Positions 14,552 through 23,830 are shown, counted from the stretch's first letter. The stretch is DNA of 27,884 nucleotides from an uncultured Alphaproteobacteria bacterium (GCA_937935995.1 CALGXF010000041.1:1-27884); one strand, 5' to 3'. Program-made: numbers and translations. The notes: generated by a model not told the origin, from the sequence alone.

Positions 14552-15871
14552 CTATTCCTTTTGCGTTTGCTGGCGATAGATGGCGATTGATGTTAAAATA
14601 TCCATAGCGCGATCTAATTGATAATCCGCTTTTTCTTCGCCCGATTCTTGAGCCGTGTCAGCATCCGCCGGCTTTTTGTCTTGAGGAGTCGTTCGGGTAT
14701 TTTTTTCACCTTCTTCCTGCCCTAAAGCTTTCGGTAAATTGGATTCGCTGTATCCTTCGATAATCGGCAATTCTTTGATTTCGGCACGCGGAATAATCAC
14801 ATCGGGCGTAATGCCTTTTGCCTGAATGGAGCGTCCTGACGGTGTGTAATACCGAGCTGTCGTTAATTTGATGGCACCGTATCCCGGAATGGGTTTAACA
14901 CTTTGAACGGATCCTTTTCCGAAAGACGGTGTTCCGACCAAAACAGCCCGTTTGTGGTCTTGCAACGCACCGGCAACAATTTCCGAAGCTGATGCCGAGC
15001 CTTCGTTAATGATGACAACAACCGGCAGCCCGTTTGTTAAATCACCTTTGGTTGCCGACAAACGCATTGTTTCTTCCGGAATGCGAGAACGGGTCGAAAC
15101 AATTTCTCCTTCATCCAAGAAAGTATCCGTTACGCCGACGGCTTGTTCCAGTAACCCGCCCGGATTGTTGCGCAAATCCAAGATAAATCCTTTGATTTTA
15201 TCTTTGCCGATTTGTTTCGTCATTTCTTTTACGGCCTTTTGAACATGATCTGTCGTGGTATCGCTGAACGTAATAATGCGAATGTATCCGATGTCGTTTT
15301 CGGCTCTGTATTTAACGGATTCGATTTTAATAATGTCACGTTTCATCGTTACGTCAAACGGTTCTTCGTTTTTACGGCGAATGGTTAATTTGATTTTGGA
15401 ATTGGGTTTTCCCCGCATTTTATCAACTGCGTCCGTTAACGTCATTCCCATAACAGCCGTTCCGTCAATGTGCGTAATTAAGTCGCCCGGTTGAAGGCCG
15501 GCTTTGAAGGCCGGTGTATCATCAATCGGGGAAACCACACGAACAAGACCGTTTTCCATCGTTACTTCAATCCCGAGACCGCCGAATTCGCCTTTGGTTT
15601 GAACTTGCATGTCATTGAATGAGTCGTCATTCAAGAACCCCGAATGCGGATCCAACGAAGTAAGCATCCCGTTAATGGCTGCTTCAATTAAATCACGGTC
15701 AGATGTTTCATCGACATAATCCGTTCGAACGGATTGAAAGGCCGCGCCGAATAATTCCAGCAATAAATAAGGATCATCTTTGACCGTTTTGACTTTTTGC
15801 GGTTTATCCGCCAGACACGGCCCCATGAGTAACAAGAAACATGCACACGAAATCAGTAATAATTTTTTCAT
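14552..15871 (-). CDS. ctpA: Carboxyl-terminal processing protease, S41 family
   Basis: This is a periplasmic serine protease that trims or degrades envelope proteins. The 439-residue protein has a signal peptide (about 1-21, cleaved near CLA-DK) and a PDZ domain at about 95-175 (GGLGIEV...GLQPGDLITHIDG). The S41 catalytic region has Ser294 in EGSASASE and Lys319 in FGKGSVQ, the usual 25-residue spacing of the Ser-Lys dyad. The C-terminal 60 residues are charged and low in complexity, with an acidic/Lys-rich linker. The start codon immediately follows the envC stop (TAAATG). The link to envC, a murein hydrolase activator, suggests control of cell-wall enzymes, which is how related CtpA proteases act in other bacteria. 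Confidence 0.95.
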   Translation of the reverse strand: MKKLLLISCACFLLLMGPCLADKPQKVKTVKDDPYLLLELFGAAFQSVRTDYVDETSDRDLIEAAINGMLTSLDPHSGFLNDDSFNDMQVQTKGEFGGLGIEVTMENGLVRVVSPIDDTPAFKAGLQPGDLITHIDGTAVMGMTLTDAVDKMRGKPNSKIKLTIRRKNEEPFDVTMKRDIIKIESVKYRAENDIGYIRIITFSDTTTDHVQKAVKEMTKQIGKDKIKGFILDLRNNPGGLLEQAVGVTDTFLDEGEIVSTRSRIPEETMRLSATKGDLTNGLPVVVIINEGSASASEIVAGALQDHKRAVLVGTPSFGKGSVQSVKPIPGYGAIKLTTARYYTPSGRSIQAKGITPDVIIPRAEIKELPIIEGYSESNLPKALGQEEGEKNTRTTPQDKKPADADTAQESGEEKADYQLDRAMDILTSIAIYRQQTQKE

Positions 15872-17062
15872 TTATTTTTTTCCCTTTTGCTGTTTGGCAG
15901 CGAACCAATCCGTCGGATTAATCGGCTGACTGTCTTTTCTGAATTCAATATATAACTTTTGAGGCCCGTTTGTCGACATATTTCCGACAGGTTCTCCCGT
16001 TAAAATGTTTTGCCCGACATTGGCGTTGATTGTTCCCAACCCTGCCAACAAAGAATGATAACCGTCTCCGTGTTCAACAATCAACAAATTTCCGTAACTT
16101 TTAAACGGGCCGGCAAACAAGACCGTTCCGTCAAAAGGCGCCACAACTTGAGCAGCACTTCTTGTTTGCAACGTAAGCCCTTTGGTTGTCAGGCCGGATT
16201 CCAATTTTTCCCCGTAAGTTTGAATAATTCGGCCGCGTGCCGGCAACGGAAGATTGCCTTTTGATTTATAAAAGGCCGAATCATTTCTGGCCGGCATCGG
16301 GATGTTGAAAATCGGTTTTTGTTTATGCGCCAAAGATAATGTTTTGCGCCGTTCCCTATCCAATTTTTGCAATAAATCCTGAAGATCTTTTGCTTGCTTG
16401 CCAAGCTCGATACTTTTTTGTTTGGCTTGTTGGCTTTCGGCTTCAAAGTGGGTTTGCAGAATGAATTTTTGTTTCATCAGCTTTTCCATATTGCTTTTTT
16501 CATCTTCAAGCCGTTTGGAAGCGACCTTGATTTGGGAAGCTTGTGCGCGCAAAGCGGCCTGTAAAGACGCCAAAGTATCCAAATCTTGACGCAGTTTTTC
16601 GGTTTGAGCCTGCAACGGTGCCCGACCTTCTTTCAATAACAACGAGCTGCGCAATGTTCGTATCGGATTATCCGGTTGGAAAAAAAGCGTTTCCGGCGGA
16701 TTAATCGCCATTTTCTGTAAAGCGCTCATCATTTTGACCAGTTGGCTTTGCCGTTGCATCAGCCGCGCATTCATGTGGGCTTCTTCTTGCTCCAACTCTG
16801 CGCGTTTTTTTTCCAATTGCGTCAACGTTTCTTCAAAATCCTGAACCGTTTCGGCCGCTTTGACCATTTTCTTTTGAACTCCGGACACTTCAGTCGCAAC
16901 GTCTTGCGCTTTGCGTTGAAGCGCCCGATGGGTTTTCTGTTCTTCTTTGATTTGAGCTTGCAGTTTTTCCAAATCATCGGAAGACGGCACCGCATGCGCA
17001 TTTATGCCGTATCCGGTCAAAAAGACGCTGAAGCATAAAAAGAAGAGATGCCGTCCGGTCAT
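15872..17062 (-). CDS. envC: Murein hydrolase activator EnvC-like protein
   Basis: This is a periplasmic coiled-coil protein with a degenerate LytM (M23) domain, which in E. coli activates amidases at the division site. In this 396-residue protein a signal peptide (about 1-25, AHA cleavage) is followed by long coiled coils (about 28-250, Gln/Lys/Glu-rich heptads) and the LytM domain (about 275-388: RGRIIQTYGEKLESGLTTKGLTL...VVEHGDGYHSLLAGL). The zinc-binding residues of active M23 enzymes are lost: the HxxxD region reads LTTKGLTLQ and the final HxH reads YIEF. Loss of zinc residues is expected for an activator without hydrolase activity. It starts 1 base after the gpmI stop with AAAGG in the gpmI end, and ctpA follows with no gap. 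Confidence 0.93.
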   Translation of the reverse strand: MTGRHLFFLCFSVFLTGYGINAHAVPSSDDLEKLQAQIKEEQKTHRALQRKAQDVATEVSGVQKKMVKAAETVQDFEETLTQLEKKRAELEQEEAHMNARLMQRQSQLVKMMSALQKMAINPPETLFFQPDNPIRTLRSSLLLKEGRAPLQAQTEKLRQDLDTLASLQAALRAQASQIKVASKRLEDEKSNMEKLMKQKFILQTHFEAESQQAKQKSIELGKQAKDLQDLLQKLDRERRKTLSLAHKQKPIFNIPMPARNDSAFYKSKGNLPLPARGRIIQTYGEKLESGLTTKGLTLQTRSAAQVVAPFDGTVLFAGPFKSYGNLLIVEHGDGYHSLLAGLGTINANVGQNILTGEPVGNMSTNGPQKLYIEFRKDSQPINPTDWFAAKQQKGKK

Positions 17063-17063
17063 A

Positions 17064-18605
17064 TTAGCCTTTCTTCAATAAAGAATGTCCGGTCATTTCC
17101 GCAGGTTTAGGCAGATTCATCAAGTCCAGCAAAGTCGGTGCAACATCGGCCAATCGACCGTCTTGCAATCCGGTGACATCTGCCGGCGGACAAACTAAAA
17201 CCGCTTTAACGGGTAATGTCGTATGTGCAGTGTACGGCGCACCGGTTTTCGGGTCTTTCATTAATTCCGCATTGCCGTGATCCGCCGTAACAAACATTGT
17301 TCCGCCGACTTCACAAACGGCTTTTTCAACCCGTCCGATACATTCATCCACTGCTTCGACGGCCTTGACGGCAGCCGCCATTATTCCGGTATGCCCGACC
17401 ATGTCACCGTTGGCGTAATTAACGATAACGGCATCGAACTTTTTGGATAAAATAGCTTCTACCAATTTATCCGTTACTTCATACGCCGACATTTCGGGTT
17501 TTAAATCGTATGTGGCGACTTTGGGGCTTGGCACCAAAATGCGTTCTTCCCCGTTGAACATCTTTTCTTCGCCGCCGTTAAAGAAGAACGTGACATGCGC
17601 GTATTTTTCCGTTTCGGCAATGCGCAACTGGGTTTTATTGTTTTCTTCCAAAACTTCTCCGAAAATATGCTTTAATTCAACCGGCGGGAAAAGTGTTTTC
17701 AGCCATTGATTGTGGGCTTCGGAGTATTCGGCCATGCCGGCAGCCGCCGCAAAATGAATGACTTGAGAACGAGCCGCTTTGTCAAATGTCGGATTGAGCA
17801 GCATTTCCAAAATTTCTCTGGCTCGGTCGGAACGATAGTTCACCATCAAAACGCCGTCGCCGTCTTTCATACCGTCATAATCTCCGATGATAACCGGCTT
17901 CATGAATTCATCCGTTACACCGGCCTCATAAGAAGCGCGGATAGCTTCATCGGCTGTTTTAAAACGAGGCGCATCCGCCTTAACCAACGCATCATATGCC
18001 AATGTAACGCGTTCCCACCGATTGTCTCTGTCCATCGCATAATACCGACCGCAAACAACGGCAATGTGCGTGTTTTTTAAGTCTTTGGTTTCTTGTGTAA
18101 ACTGTTCGACATACCCGCGTCCGGAATCGGGCGGTGTATCCCGGCCGTCCAAGTAAGCATCGACACAAACGGGAATCCCGGCTTCATCTAAAATTTTGGC
18201 CAACGCAATAAAATGATTCATATGGGAATGAACACCACCCGGAGACATCAGTCCCATGAGATGGCAGCGACCTTTGGTTTCCTTTAACTTGGCAATGAGA
18301 TCCAACAACACGGGATTTGATTTGATTTCACCGGTTTGAATAGCTTGGTCAATGCGCGGCAAATCCTGCATGACAACGCGGCCAGCGCCCAAGTTGGTGT
18401 GACCGACTTCCGAGTTGCCCATCTGCCCATCCGGCAAACCGACATCCAATCCGGATGTGTGCATGGTTGCAGTCGGATATTCTTTCATCCAACGATGCCA
18501 ATTCGGTGTGTTGCCGGTTTCAATCGCATTATCTTGTTTGTCTGCCCGATATCCCCATCCGTCCAAGACGCATAAGACAACGGGTCGAGGTGTTTGTTGT
18601 GTCAT
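17064..18605 (-). CDS. gpmI: 2,3-bisphosphoglycerate-independent phosphoglycerate mutase
   Basis: GpmI interconverts 3- and 2-phosphoglycerate in glycolysis using two Mn ions and no cofactor. The 513-residue protein has the alkaline-phosphatase-like N-terminus VVLCVLDGWGYR (metal ligand Asp15), the phosphorylated Ser65 in GNSEVGHTNLGAGR, and the C-terminal metal motif FVTADHGNAELM. I chose ATG 18605, preceded by AAAGGAAAC. The frame extends 30 codons further to 18695 with a Lys-rich segment that does not look like protein and has no ribosome binding site. It is the first gene of the packed operon gpmI-envC-ctpA-deacetylase-rppH, an order typical of alphaproteobacteria. A TATATT -10-like box lies at 18637-18642 on the minus strand, but no convincing -35 was found. 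Confidence 0.97.
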   Translation of the reverse strand: MTQQTPRPVVLCVLDGWGYRADKQDNAIETGNTPNWHRWMKEYPTATMHTSGLDVGLPDGQMGNSEVGHTNLGAGRVVMQDLPRIDQAIQTGEIKSNPVLLDLIAKLKETKGRCHLMGLMSPGGVHSHMNHFIALAKILDEAGIPVCVDAYLDGRDTPPDSGRGYVEQFTQETKDLKNTHIAVVCGRYYAMDRDNRWERVTLAYDALVKADAPRFKTADEAIRASYEAGVTDEFMKPVIIGDYDGMKDGDGVLMVNYRSDRAREILEMLLNPTFDKAARSQVIHFAAAAGMAEYSEAHNQWLKTLFPPVELKHIFGEVLEENNKTQLRIAETEKYAHVTFFFNGGEEKMFNGEERILVPSPKVATYDLKPEMSAYEVTDKLVEAILSKKFDAVIVNYANGDMVGHTGIMAAAVKAVEAVDECIGRVEKAVCEVGGTMFVTADHGNAELMKDPKTGAPYTAHTTLPVKAVLVCPPADVTGLQDGRLADVAPTLLDLMNLPKPAEMTGHSLLKKG

Positions 18606-18703
18606 TTTTGTTTCCTTTCGTTTTTTATTTTTACTTAATATAGGATGAAATCCGAAAAAAAGGGAGTCTTTTTTAAAGTTTTTCATTTTCCGCAAACGAG
18701 AGG

Positions 18704-18732
18704 TTGCAATTTCGAATAAAACACGATACAGT
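18704..18732 (+). promoter_or_regulatory. Candidate promoter for the prepilin peptidase
   Basis: TTGCAA (18704-18709) and TACAGT (18727-18732) are 17 bases apart and direct transcription away from gpmI. The ribosome binding site AGGAAAG lies at 18754-18760. Confidence 0.5.
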
Positions 18733-18767
18733 CAAGCCGTAACGTCATCAAATAGGAAAGAACAAAA

Positions 18768-19469
18768 GTGATGAGCTCTTTTATTTTTGCCTTTATCTTC
18801 GGTTTGTGTGTTCCGTTGATTGCCAGCCGGTTCGGTAAATTCCTGCCGACAGATCCCGGCACGGCTTTGGCATTGGTTTGGCACAGACCCAGATGGCCGC
18901 GCGGCATTTCTTCCCGCCGGCGTCCTCTTTTGCGCGAAAAGTGGATGGAGTTGATTTGTTATGGCATTATGTGGGGCTTTTTATTGGCCTTTTTCTTTCG
19001 GGTCAGTGACGTAACGTTTGCGCCGCAAGCCCAAATTTGGCTGAAAATGTTATTCTGTCTTTTAGCTTTGTTAACGGCAATCGACGATCAATATTATTTG
19101 CTGCCGGATGTTTTGACAATCCCGTTGTTGTTTTTAGGATTCGGGTTCAGCATTTGGGGCGGAGAAATTACGCCGGCAGCCAGTTTTGTAGGCGCTGTGT
19201 ACGGGTATCTGTTGCCGACCGTTTCTGTTTTGATTGTTCACCCTTTTATGAAAGACAGCTTCGGTGGCGGCGACGTGAAAATGTTGACGGCTTTGGGAGC
19301 TTGGTTCGGGCTTTGGGGATTAAGCGCGCTTTTAATGATTTCGGTTGTCTCTTTTTGGGTCTGGTCGGTCGTGATGCGCAGACGTTGCGGCGCATACGGT
19401 CCGCACTTGGCTTTCGGGGCTGTTTTGACTTTGTTTTTGATTCACTTTCAATTCATTGATTTTTTTTAA
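18768..19469 (+). CDS. A24-family prepilin peptidase
   Basis: This is an inner-membrane aspartyl protease that would cut the leader from type IV prepilin-like proteins. The 233-residue protein has several membrane helices and both catalytic motifs: Asp106 in AIDDQYYLLPDVLT and Asp169 in the GxGD motif FGGGDVKML. The N-terminal methyltransferase-type domain with its CxxC zinc sites, present in PilD, is absent. Instead there is a short helix and a basic stretch (RPRWPRGISSRRRP). The start could be GTG 18768 or the adjacent ATG 18771; the AGGAAAG spacing fits the GTG better. No pilin or secretion genes are nearby. No terminator was seen, and a new promoter lies at its end for the RodZ-like gene. 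Confidence 0.88.
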   Translation: MMSSFIFAFIFGLCVPLIASRFGKFLPTDPGTALALVWHRPRWPRGISSRRRPLLREKWMELICYGIMWGFLLAFFFRVSDVTFAPQAQIWLKMLFCLLALLTAIDDQYYLLPDVLTIPLLFLGFGFSIWGGEITPAASFVGAVYGYLLPTVSVLIVHPFMKDSFGGGDVKMLTALGAWFGLWGLSALLMISVVSFWVWSVVMRRRCGAYGPHLAFGAVLTLFLIHFQFIDFF

Positions 19470-19476
19470 AAAAGGA

Positions 19477-19504
19477 TTGAAAAATTTTTAAACCTTGATA
19501 GGAT
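19477..19504 (+). promoter_or_regulatory. Candidate promoter for the RodZ-like gene
   Basis: TTGAAA (19477-19482) and TAGGAT (19499-19504) are 16 bases apart, just after the prepilin peptidase stop. Confidence 0.45.
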
Positions 19505-19531
19505 AGAAAATCATAACAAAAGGTTGAATAA

Positions 19532-20356
19532 ATGGCAAAAGCAAAACAAATGACTGTCGAGGCGTCGACGGAAGATAAAAAAGAAGAAACGGATTTGAAA
19601 GTTGGTCAGATTCTTGCTCGTGCGCGTCAAAAACGCCGCCGGGAAGTCAAACGCATTGCCGACCAGCTGTGTATTCGTTCTTCTTATTTGGAAGCTTTGG
19701 AAAACAGTCAATACGATGTTTTCCCCGGACAAGTCTATGCCATCGGGTTTTTAAAAACATATGCGACTTATTTGGGATTGGATGCCGACGCTTTAATTGA
19801 ACAATACAAAAAGGAAACGGATTTCTTGACACCAAAGCCGGTTATTATGCCGATTCCGGAACGTTCCAGCATGATGCCGACAGTGTCTTATATTTTGGCG
19901 GGATTGTTTGTGATTGCTTTGGTTTGGGGCGTTTGGTATTTTGCATCTTATGAACAGGTGAAAAAAGAGGCTGTTTTGCCGCCGATTGTCGAGGCTGAGG
20001 CTGAAATGACGCCGATTCCGGTTGTGGTTGAGGAAACGGAACCTGTGGTTGAAACGGCTGAAGCCGAACCGGTCACACCGGTGCAACCGGTTGAACCGCT
20101 GACCCGGATTAAGATTGTCGCTCACCAGGATGTGTGGTTGGAAATCCAAGATGAAGATATGTTTATCTTTAATCGTGTTTTAAAGGCCGGTGAAACATTT
20201 GATGTTCCGGATGACAGTGAAAACATGATGTTGAAGACGGGTAATGCCGGCGGCATGGACATTTATGTTGACGGTGAAAAAATAAAACCGTTAGGGCCGG
20301 CGGGGGCTGTGCGGTCTCGAATTAAGCTGTCTGCCGAAGCTTTGAAAAATCGTTAG
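19532..20356 (+). CDS. RodZ-like membrane protein with HTH and DUF4115
   Basis: RodZ-type proteins tether the MreB cytoskeleton to the membrane and shape the cell. The 274-residue protein begins with a charged leader, then a Cro/C1-type HTH_25 domain (about 22-95, VGQILARARQKRRREVKRIADQLCIRSSYLEALE). One membrane helix follows (about 117-137), then a Pro/Glu/Val-rich periplasmic linker (146-190) and a C-terminal DUF4115 beta domain (about 191-265, DVWLEIQDEDMFIFNRVLKAGETFDVP). The domain order is exactly that of RodZ, but alphaproteobacteria also have RodZ-like proteins of unknown role, so no gene symbol is given. It lies upstream of prfA with a 73-base gap. The ribosome binding site is AAGG before the ATG. 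Confidence 0.9.
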   Translation: MAKAKQMTVEASTEDKKEETDLKVGQILARARQKRRREVKRIADQLCIRSSYLEALENSQYDVFPGQVYAIGFLKTYATYLGLDADALIEQYKKETDFLTPKPVIMPIPERSSMMPTVSYILAGLFVIALVWGVWYFASYEQVKKEAVLPPIVEAEAEMTPIPVVVEETEPVVETAEAEPVTPVQPVEPLTRIKIVAHQDVWLEIQDEDMFIFNRVLKAGETFDVPDDSENMMLKTGNAGGMDIYVDGEKIKPLGPAGAVRSRIKLSAEALKNR

Positions 20357-20429
20357 CGGGTTTTTGCGAATAAAACAAAGGGATGAAAACACCCCTTGAT
20401 GTCATCTATTTTCTTTAAAGAGGTTTAAA

Positions 20430-21506
20430 ATGAGTTTTGAAATAAAGTTGGAAACGATTATTGAGCGGTATGAAGAATTAAACGCTCTGTTGTCGCAAAC
20501 GTCGGACGGGGCAACAATCGTTAAGTTATCCAAAGAACAAAGTCAATTGGAAGATGTGGTGAAAGCCGGCCGAAAATGGAAAAAAATGAAGGCTGATTTA
20601 GAGGAAGCCGACACCATGATGAAAGAGGCCGATGATCCAGAATTAAAAGCGTTGGCATCGGAAGAATACTATGCGTTGAAAGAAGAGTTGCCGACGGTGG
20701 AACAAGAAGTCAAGTTATTGTTGTTGCCGAAGGATGCGGCGGATGAAAAAAACGCGATTTTGGAAGTGCGTGCCGGTACGGGCGGTGAAGAGGCGGCTTT
20801 GTTTGCGGCTGATTTATTTCGGATGTATGAACGGTATGCATCTTTTAAAGGTTGGCGATTTGAAGCGATGGAATTAAACGAAACGGGATTAGGCGGTTAT
20901 AAAGAGGCTGTCGCGCGGATTTCCGGCAATAACGTGTTTGCGCATTTGAAATTTGAATCCGGAGCGCATCGGGTACAACGTGTTCCGGAAACGGAAGCCA
21001 GCGGTCGGGTTCATACATCGGCGGCAACGGTGGCTATTTTACCGGAAGCCGAAGACGTGGACATTCATATTGATGAAGAAAAAGATATTAAAATGGATGC
21101 ATTCCGTTCTTCCGGCGCCGGTGGCCAGCACGTCAACAAAACATCCAGTGCTGTGCGGTTGACACATATCCCGACGGGCATTGTGGTGGAATGTCAAGAA
21201 GAGCGGTCTCAATTTAAAAACAGAGACAAAGCGATGGCACGGCTTCGGGCTAAATTATATGATATTGAACGCCGTAAAATTGAAGAAGAACAATCTTCTT
21301 CCCGAAAAGAACAGGTCGGTTCCGGTGACCGGTCTGAACGGATTCGAACATATAATTATCCGCAAGGACGCGTGACGGACCATCGCATCAACTTAACGGT
21401 TTATCAATTGGATGAAGTGATGGCCGGGCCGGGGTTGGATCAATTTGTCAAAGCGCTGATTGAAGAAGATCAATTGGCAAAATTGTCTGCTTTCGAAAAT
21501 GGATAA
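20430..21506 (+). CDS. prfA: Peptide chain release factor 1
   Basis: RF1 ends translation at UAA and UAG. The 358-residue protein has the tripeptide anticodon region QRVPETEASGRVHTSA (Pro-Glu-Thr at 186-188, the RF1-type PxT; RF2 has SPF) and the catalytic GGQ at 231-233 in GAGGQHVNKTSSAVRLTH. Length is normal for RF1. The ribosome binding site is AAAGAGG. prmC, which methylates the GGQ glutamine, overlaps its 3' end by 8 bases, so the two are probably translationally coupled. A weak inverted repeat (AAGGG..CCCTT near 20378-20397) lies in the upstream gap and has no T run. Confidence 0.98.
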   Translation: MSFEIKLETIIERYEELNALLSQTSDGATIVKLSKEQSQLEDVVKAGRKWKKMKADLEEADTMMKEADDPELKALASEEYYALKEELPTVEQEVKLLLLPKDAADEKNAILEVRAGTGGEEAALFAADLFRMYERYASFKGWRFEAMELNETGLGGYKEAVARISGNNVFAHLKFESGAHRVQRVPETEASGRVHTSAATVAILPEAEDVDIHIDEEKDIKMDAFRSSGAGGQHVNKTSSAVRLTHIPTGIVVECQEERSQFKNRDKAMARLRAKLYDIERRKIEEEQSSSRKEQVGSGDRSERIRTYNYPQGRVTDHRINLTVYQLDEVMAGPGLDQFVKALIEEDQLAKLSAFENG

Positions 21507-22293
21507 ATTGGTTCATCAGTTGGCGGAACAACTCAAAGCGGTTTCCGATACGCCGCTTTTGGATGCGCGCTATTTTGTGGCCGAAACGACGGATGAAACG
21601 CAATTGGCTTCTTATGTGCATCGGCGGTTGCAAGGAGAGCCGGTGGCTAAAATTATCGGTCATAAAGGGTTTTGGTCGTTGGAGCTTAAAGTTTCAAAAG
21701 ACACGTTGGATCCGCGCCCGGATTCGGAAACACTTATTGATGCCGTTTTACGGTTGTTCCCGGATAAACAAGGTCAATATCGCATTCTTGATATGGGAAC
21801 CGGCAGCGGATGTTTGCTGTTGGCGTGCTTGAGTGAATATCCGAACGCGCAAGGCATCGGGATAGATGCATCGGAACAAGCATTAAAGATTGCGCGCGAA
21901 AATGCGTGTGATTTTCCAAAAGCATCGTTTGAACATCGCGATTGGACGAACCCGGATTATTTGCAAGGGTTGGGGCAATTTGATATTGTTGTGGCCAATC
22001 CGCCGTATATTCCGACACAAACGGTGGCAACATTAGATAAAACCGTTCGGTTATATGATCCGATGGCGGCTTTGGATGGCGGCGCGGATGGGTTGGATGC
22101 TTATCGGGCTATTGTGGCCTCTGTCGGTTTAGCTTTAAAACCGCAGGCGCGTTTGTTTTTTGAAATCGGTCAGGGACAGGAAAAGGATGTAACGGTTTTG
22201 GCTGGGGAGGCTGGATTCGAACTGATTGCCTCCTACCCGGATTTGGCGGGTATTGTTCGGTGTTTGGTGTTTAAAAGAAAAGCGGCAAAATAA
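21499..22293 (+). CDS. prmC: Release factor glutamine methyltransferase PrmC
   Basis: PrmC methylates the glutamine of the GGQ motif in release factors. The 264-residue protein has an N-terminal helical domain, DPRPDSETLIDAVL, the SAM-binding loop DMGTGSGCLLLA (about 98-109) and the catalytic NPPY (167-170) in VVANPPYIPTQ. I chose ATG 21499, whose ATGGATAA overlaps the prfA stop. A 13-codon upstream extension to a TTG at 21460 lies inside prfA and is unlikely to be used. The stop codon lies in the loop of the terminator stem that follows. Confidence 0.96.
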   Translation: MDKLVHQLAEQLKAVSDTPLLDARYFVAETTDETQLASYVHRRLQGEPVAKIIGHKGFWSLELKVSKDTLDPRPDSETLIDAVLRLFPDKQGQYRILDMGTGSGCLLLACLSEYPNAQGIGIDASEQALKIARENACDFPKASFEHRDWTNPDYLQGLGQFDIVVANPPYIPTQTVATLDKTVRLYDPMAALDGGADGLDAYRAIVASVGLALKPQARLFFEIGQGQEKDVTVLAGEAGFELIASYPDLAGIVRCLVFKRKAAK

Positions 22294-22310
22294 ATTGCCG
22301 CTTTCTTTTT
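22279..22310. terminator. Bidirectional terminator between prmC and the antiporter
   Basis: AAAGCGGCAA (22279-22288) pairs with TTGCCGCTTT (22295-22304), with a 6-base loop and T-rich tail TTTCTTTTT. On the minus strand the tail is CTTTTCTTTT, so it can also end the antiporter transcript. Confidence 0.85.
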
Positions 22311-22321
22311 GTGGATGAATG

Positions 22322-23806
22322 TTAAATTTTAACGATGCCGCGTGCAAGCGCATAAATCGCAAACACCGCCAGACCAACAATAATCACAGCCAATCCGGTT
22401 TCAGCCTTTTTAAAGACAGGCTGTCCGTTTTGATGTTGTTTTCTGGCCCAAACATAAACCGGAATACCCAAGGCAATCAAAATGGCTGCCATCAACAGGT
22501 AATTCAATCCGGCTGCGTAAATCAACCATAAAGCATAAATCGATCCGAAGACGCTGGTAATCAAAGCGGCAGACCGTTTTGTCGGCGTATCGGACGGATA
22601 TTCGCCGTCTTCACAGATTTTCCATAAGTAAGCTGTGCTTGTTAAATAAGCAGGTAACACCATAACGGCCGTAATGGACAACATCATGTTCCACGCGTTG
22701 TTGGAAAAGTAAACTAACAACATGCCCAGCTGCATGGCGAAGCTTGTGACCCACAAAGAAACGGACGGAGAACCGGCTGCATTTTCTTTGGCAAAAGCTT
22801 TCGGCATTGCGCCGTCTTCGGCCATAGATTGCGGCATTTGTGCGGTAATCATCGTCCAAGCCAGCCAGCTGGCCAACGTAGCGACAATCAATCCGATGTT
22901 CATCAACCAAGCACCCCACGGGCCGACAGCTTTTTCCAAAACACCGGCTGTCGACGGATCCGGAACAACTGCCAGTTCGGCTTGTGTCATGAACCCGTAT
23001 GGTAAAATGGACAGCAGAACGTAAATAACCAAACAGCCCAAGAACCCCATCAATGTTGCTTTACCGACATCAGATTGGCTGCGCGCGCGGTTTGATAAAA
23101 CGACGGCACCTTCAATCCCGATGAAAGCCCACAAAGTGACAAGCATCGTGCTTTTTACTTGCGTTCCGACCGGACCTAAAGATTTAACTTTGCCGGCGAT
23201 GGCTTGACCCCAGAAATCAAAGTCAAACTTATCAATATTGAAGAAGAACAGCATGATGATAATGAACAAAAAGATGGGCAACATTTTGGCGATTGTTGCA
23301 ATCAAGTTGATAACGCTGGCTTGTTGCATGCCGCGTAAAACTAAAAAGTTAAATCCCCAAATTAAGATTGACCCGCCGATGATGGAATAAAGATTGTTTC
23401 CGCCCGTGAAAACACCCGGGAAGAAATAATCCAAAGCATCCATTGTAATGACGGCATATCCGACATTGCCGAATACTTGACAAAGCCAATAAGACCATCC
23501 GATGGTAAATCCCATGTAAGGGCCGAATCCTTCTTTGCTGTACATGTAAATACCGGTTGTTAAGTTGGGCTTTGCCATTGACAAAATCCGGAAAGAGTTT
23601 GCGATGAAGTACATTCCGAATCCGGTCACGAGCCAAGCGATTAAAACAGCTCCGATGGATGCGCTTTGAGCCATATTTTGAGGCAAACTGAAAATGCCGC
23701 CTCCAATCATCGAGCTGACCACAATACCGGCTAATCCAAACACACCCATTTTGCCGGCAGTCGACATGGCGGGCGTTTTTGCTGGTGCAGATTTATTTTG
23801 TGCCAT
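22322..23806 (-). CDS. aaxC: APC-family arginine/agmatine-type antiporter
   Basis: This is a 494-residue, probably 12-helix inner-membrane exchanger of the basic amino acid/polyamine antiporter (APA) family. Its N-terminal helix 1 has the substrate-binding loop GIVVSSMIGGGIFSLPQNMA, as in ArcD/LysI/AaxC-type carriers, and GAVVLSNRARSQSDVGKAT is another family segment. It lies directly downstream of a pyruvoyl-dependent arginine decarboxylase, as aaxC lies after aaxB in chlamydiae. I infer that it takes in arginine and exports agmatine. Arginine/ornithine exchange (ArcD-like) is the alternative, but no deiminase genes are in the window. Its start is ATG 23806 with GAGG about 9 bases upstream. 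A terminator-like hairpin sits in the 62-base gap after the decarboxylase gene. Confidence 0.85.
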   Translation of the reverse strand: MAQNKSAPAKTPAMSTAGKMGVFGLAGIVVSSMIGGGIFSLPQNMAQSASIGAVLIAWLVTGFGMYFIANSFRILSMAKPNLTTGIYMYSKEGFGPYMGFTIGWSYWLCQVFGNVGYAVITMDALDYFFPGVFTGGNNLYSIIGGSILIWGFNFLVLRGMQQASVINLIATIAKMLPIFLFIIIMLFFFNIDKFDFDFWGQAIAGKVKSLGPVGTQVKSTMLVTLWAFIGIEGAVVLSNRARSQSDVGKATLMGFLGCLVIYVLLSILPYGFMTQAELAVVPDPSTAGVLEKAVGPWGAWLMNIGLIVATLASWLAWTMITAQMPQSMAEDGAMPKAFAKENAAGSPSVSLWVTSFAMQLGMLLVYFSNNAWNMMLSITAVMVLPAYLTSTAYLWKICEDGEYPSDTPTKRSAALITSVFGSIYALWLIYAAGLNYLLMAAILIALGIPVYVWARKQHQNGQPVFKKAETGLAVIIVGLAVFAIYALARGIVKI

Positions 23807-23830
23807 TTTTATTTACCTCATTTAAAGCAG

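Noticed and set aside
18606..18695. 30-codon N-terminal extension of GpmI
   Set aside because: Lys-rich, unlike GpmI N-termini, with a clear ribosome binding site before the internal ATG 18605.
20378..20397. Terminator between the RodZ-like gene and prfA
   Set aside because: The inverted repeat is short and bulged and no T run follows.
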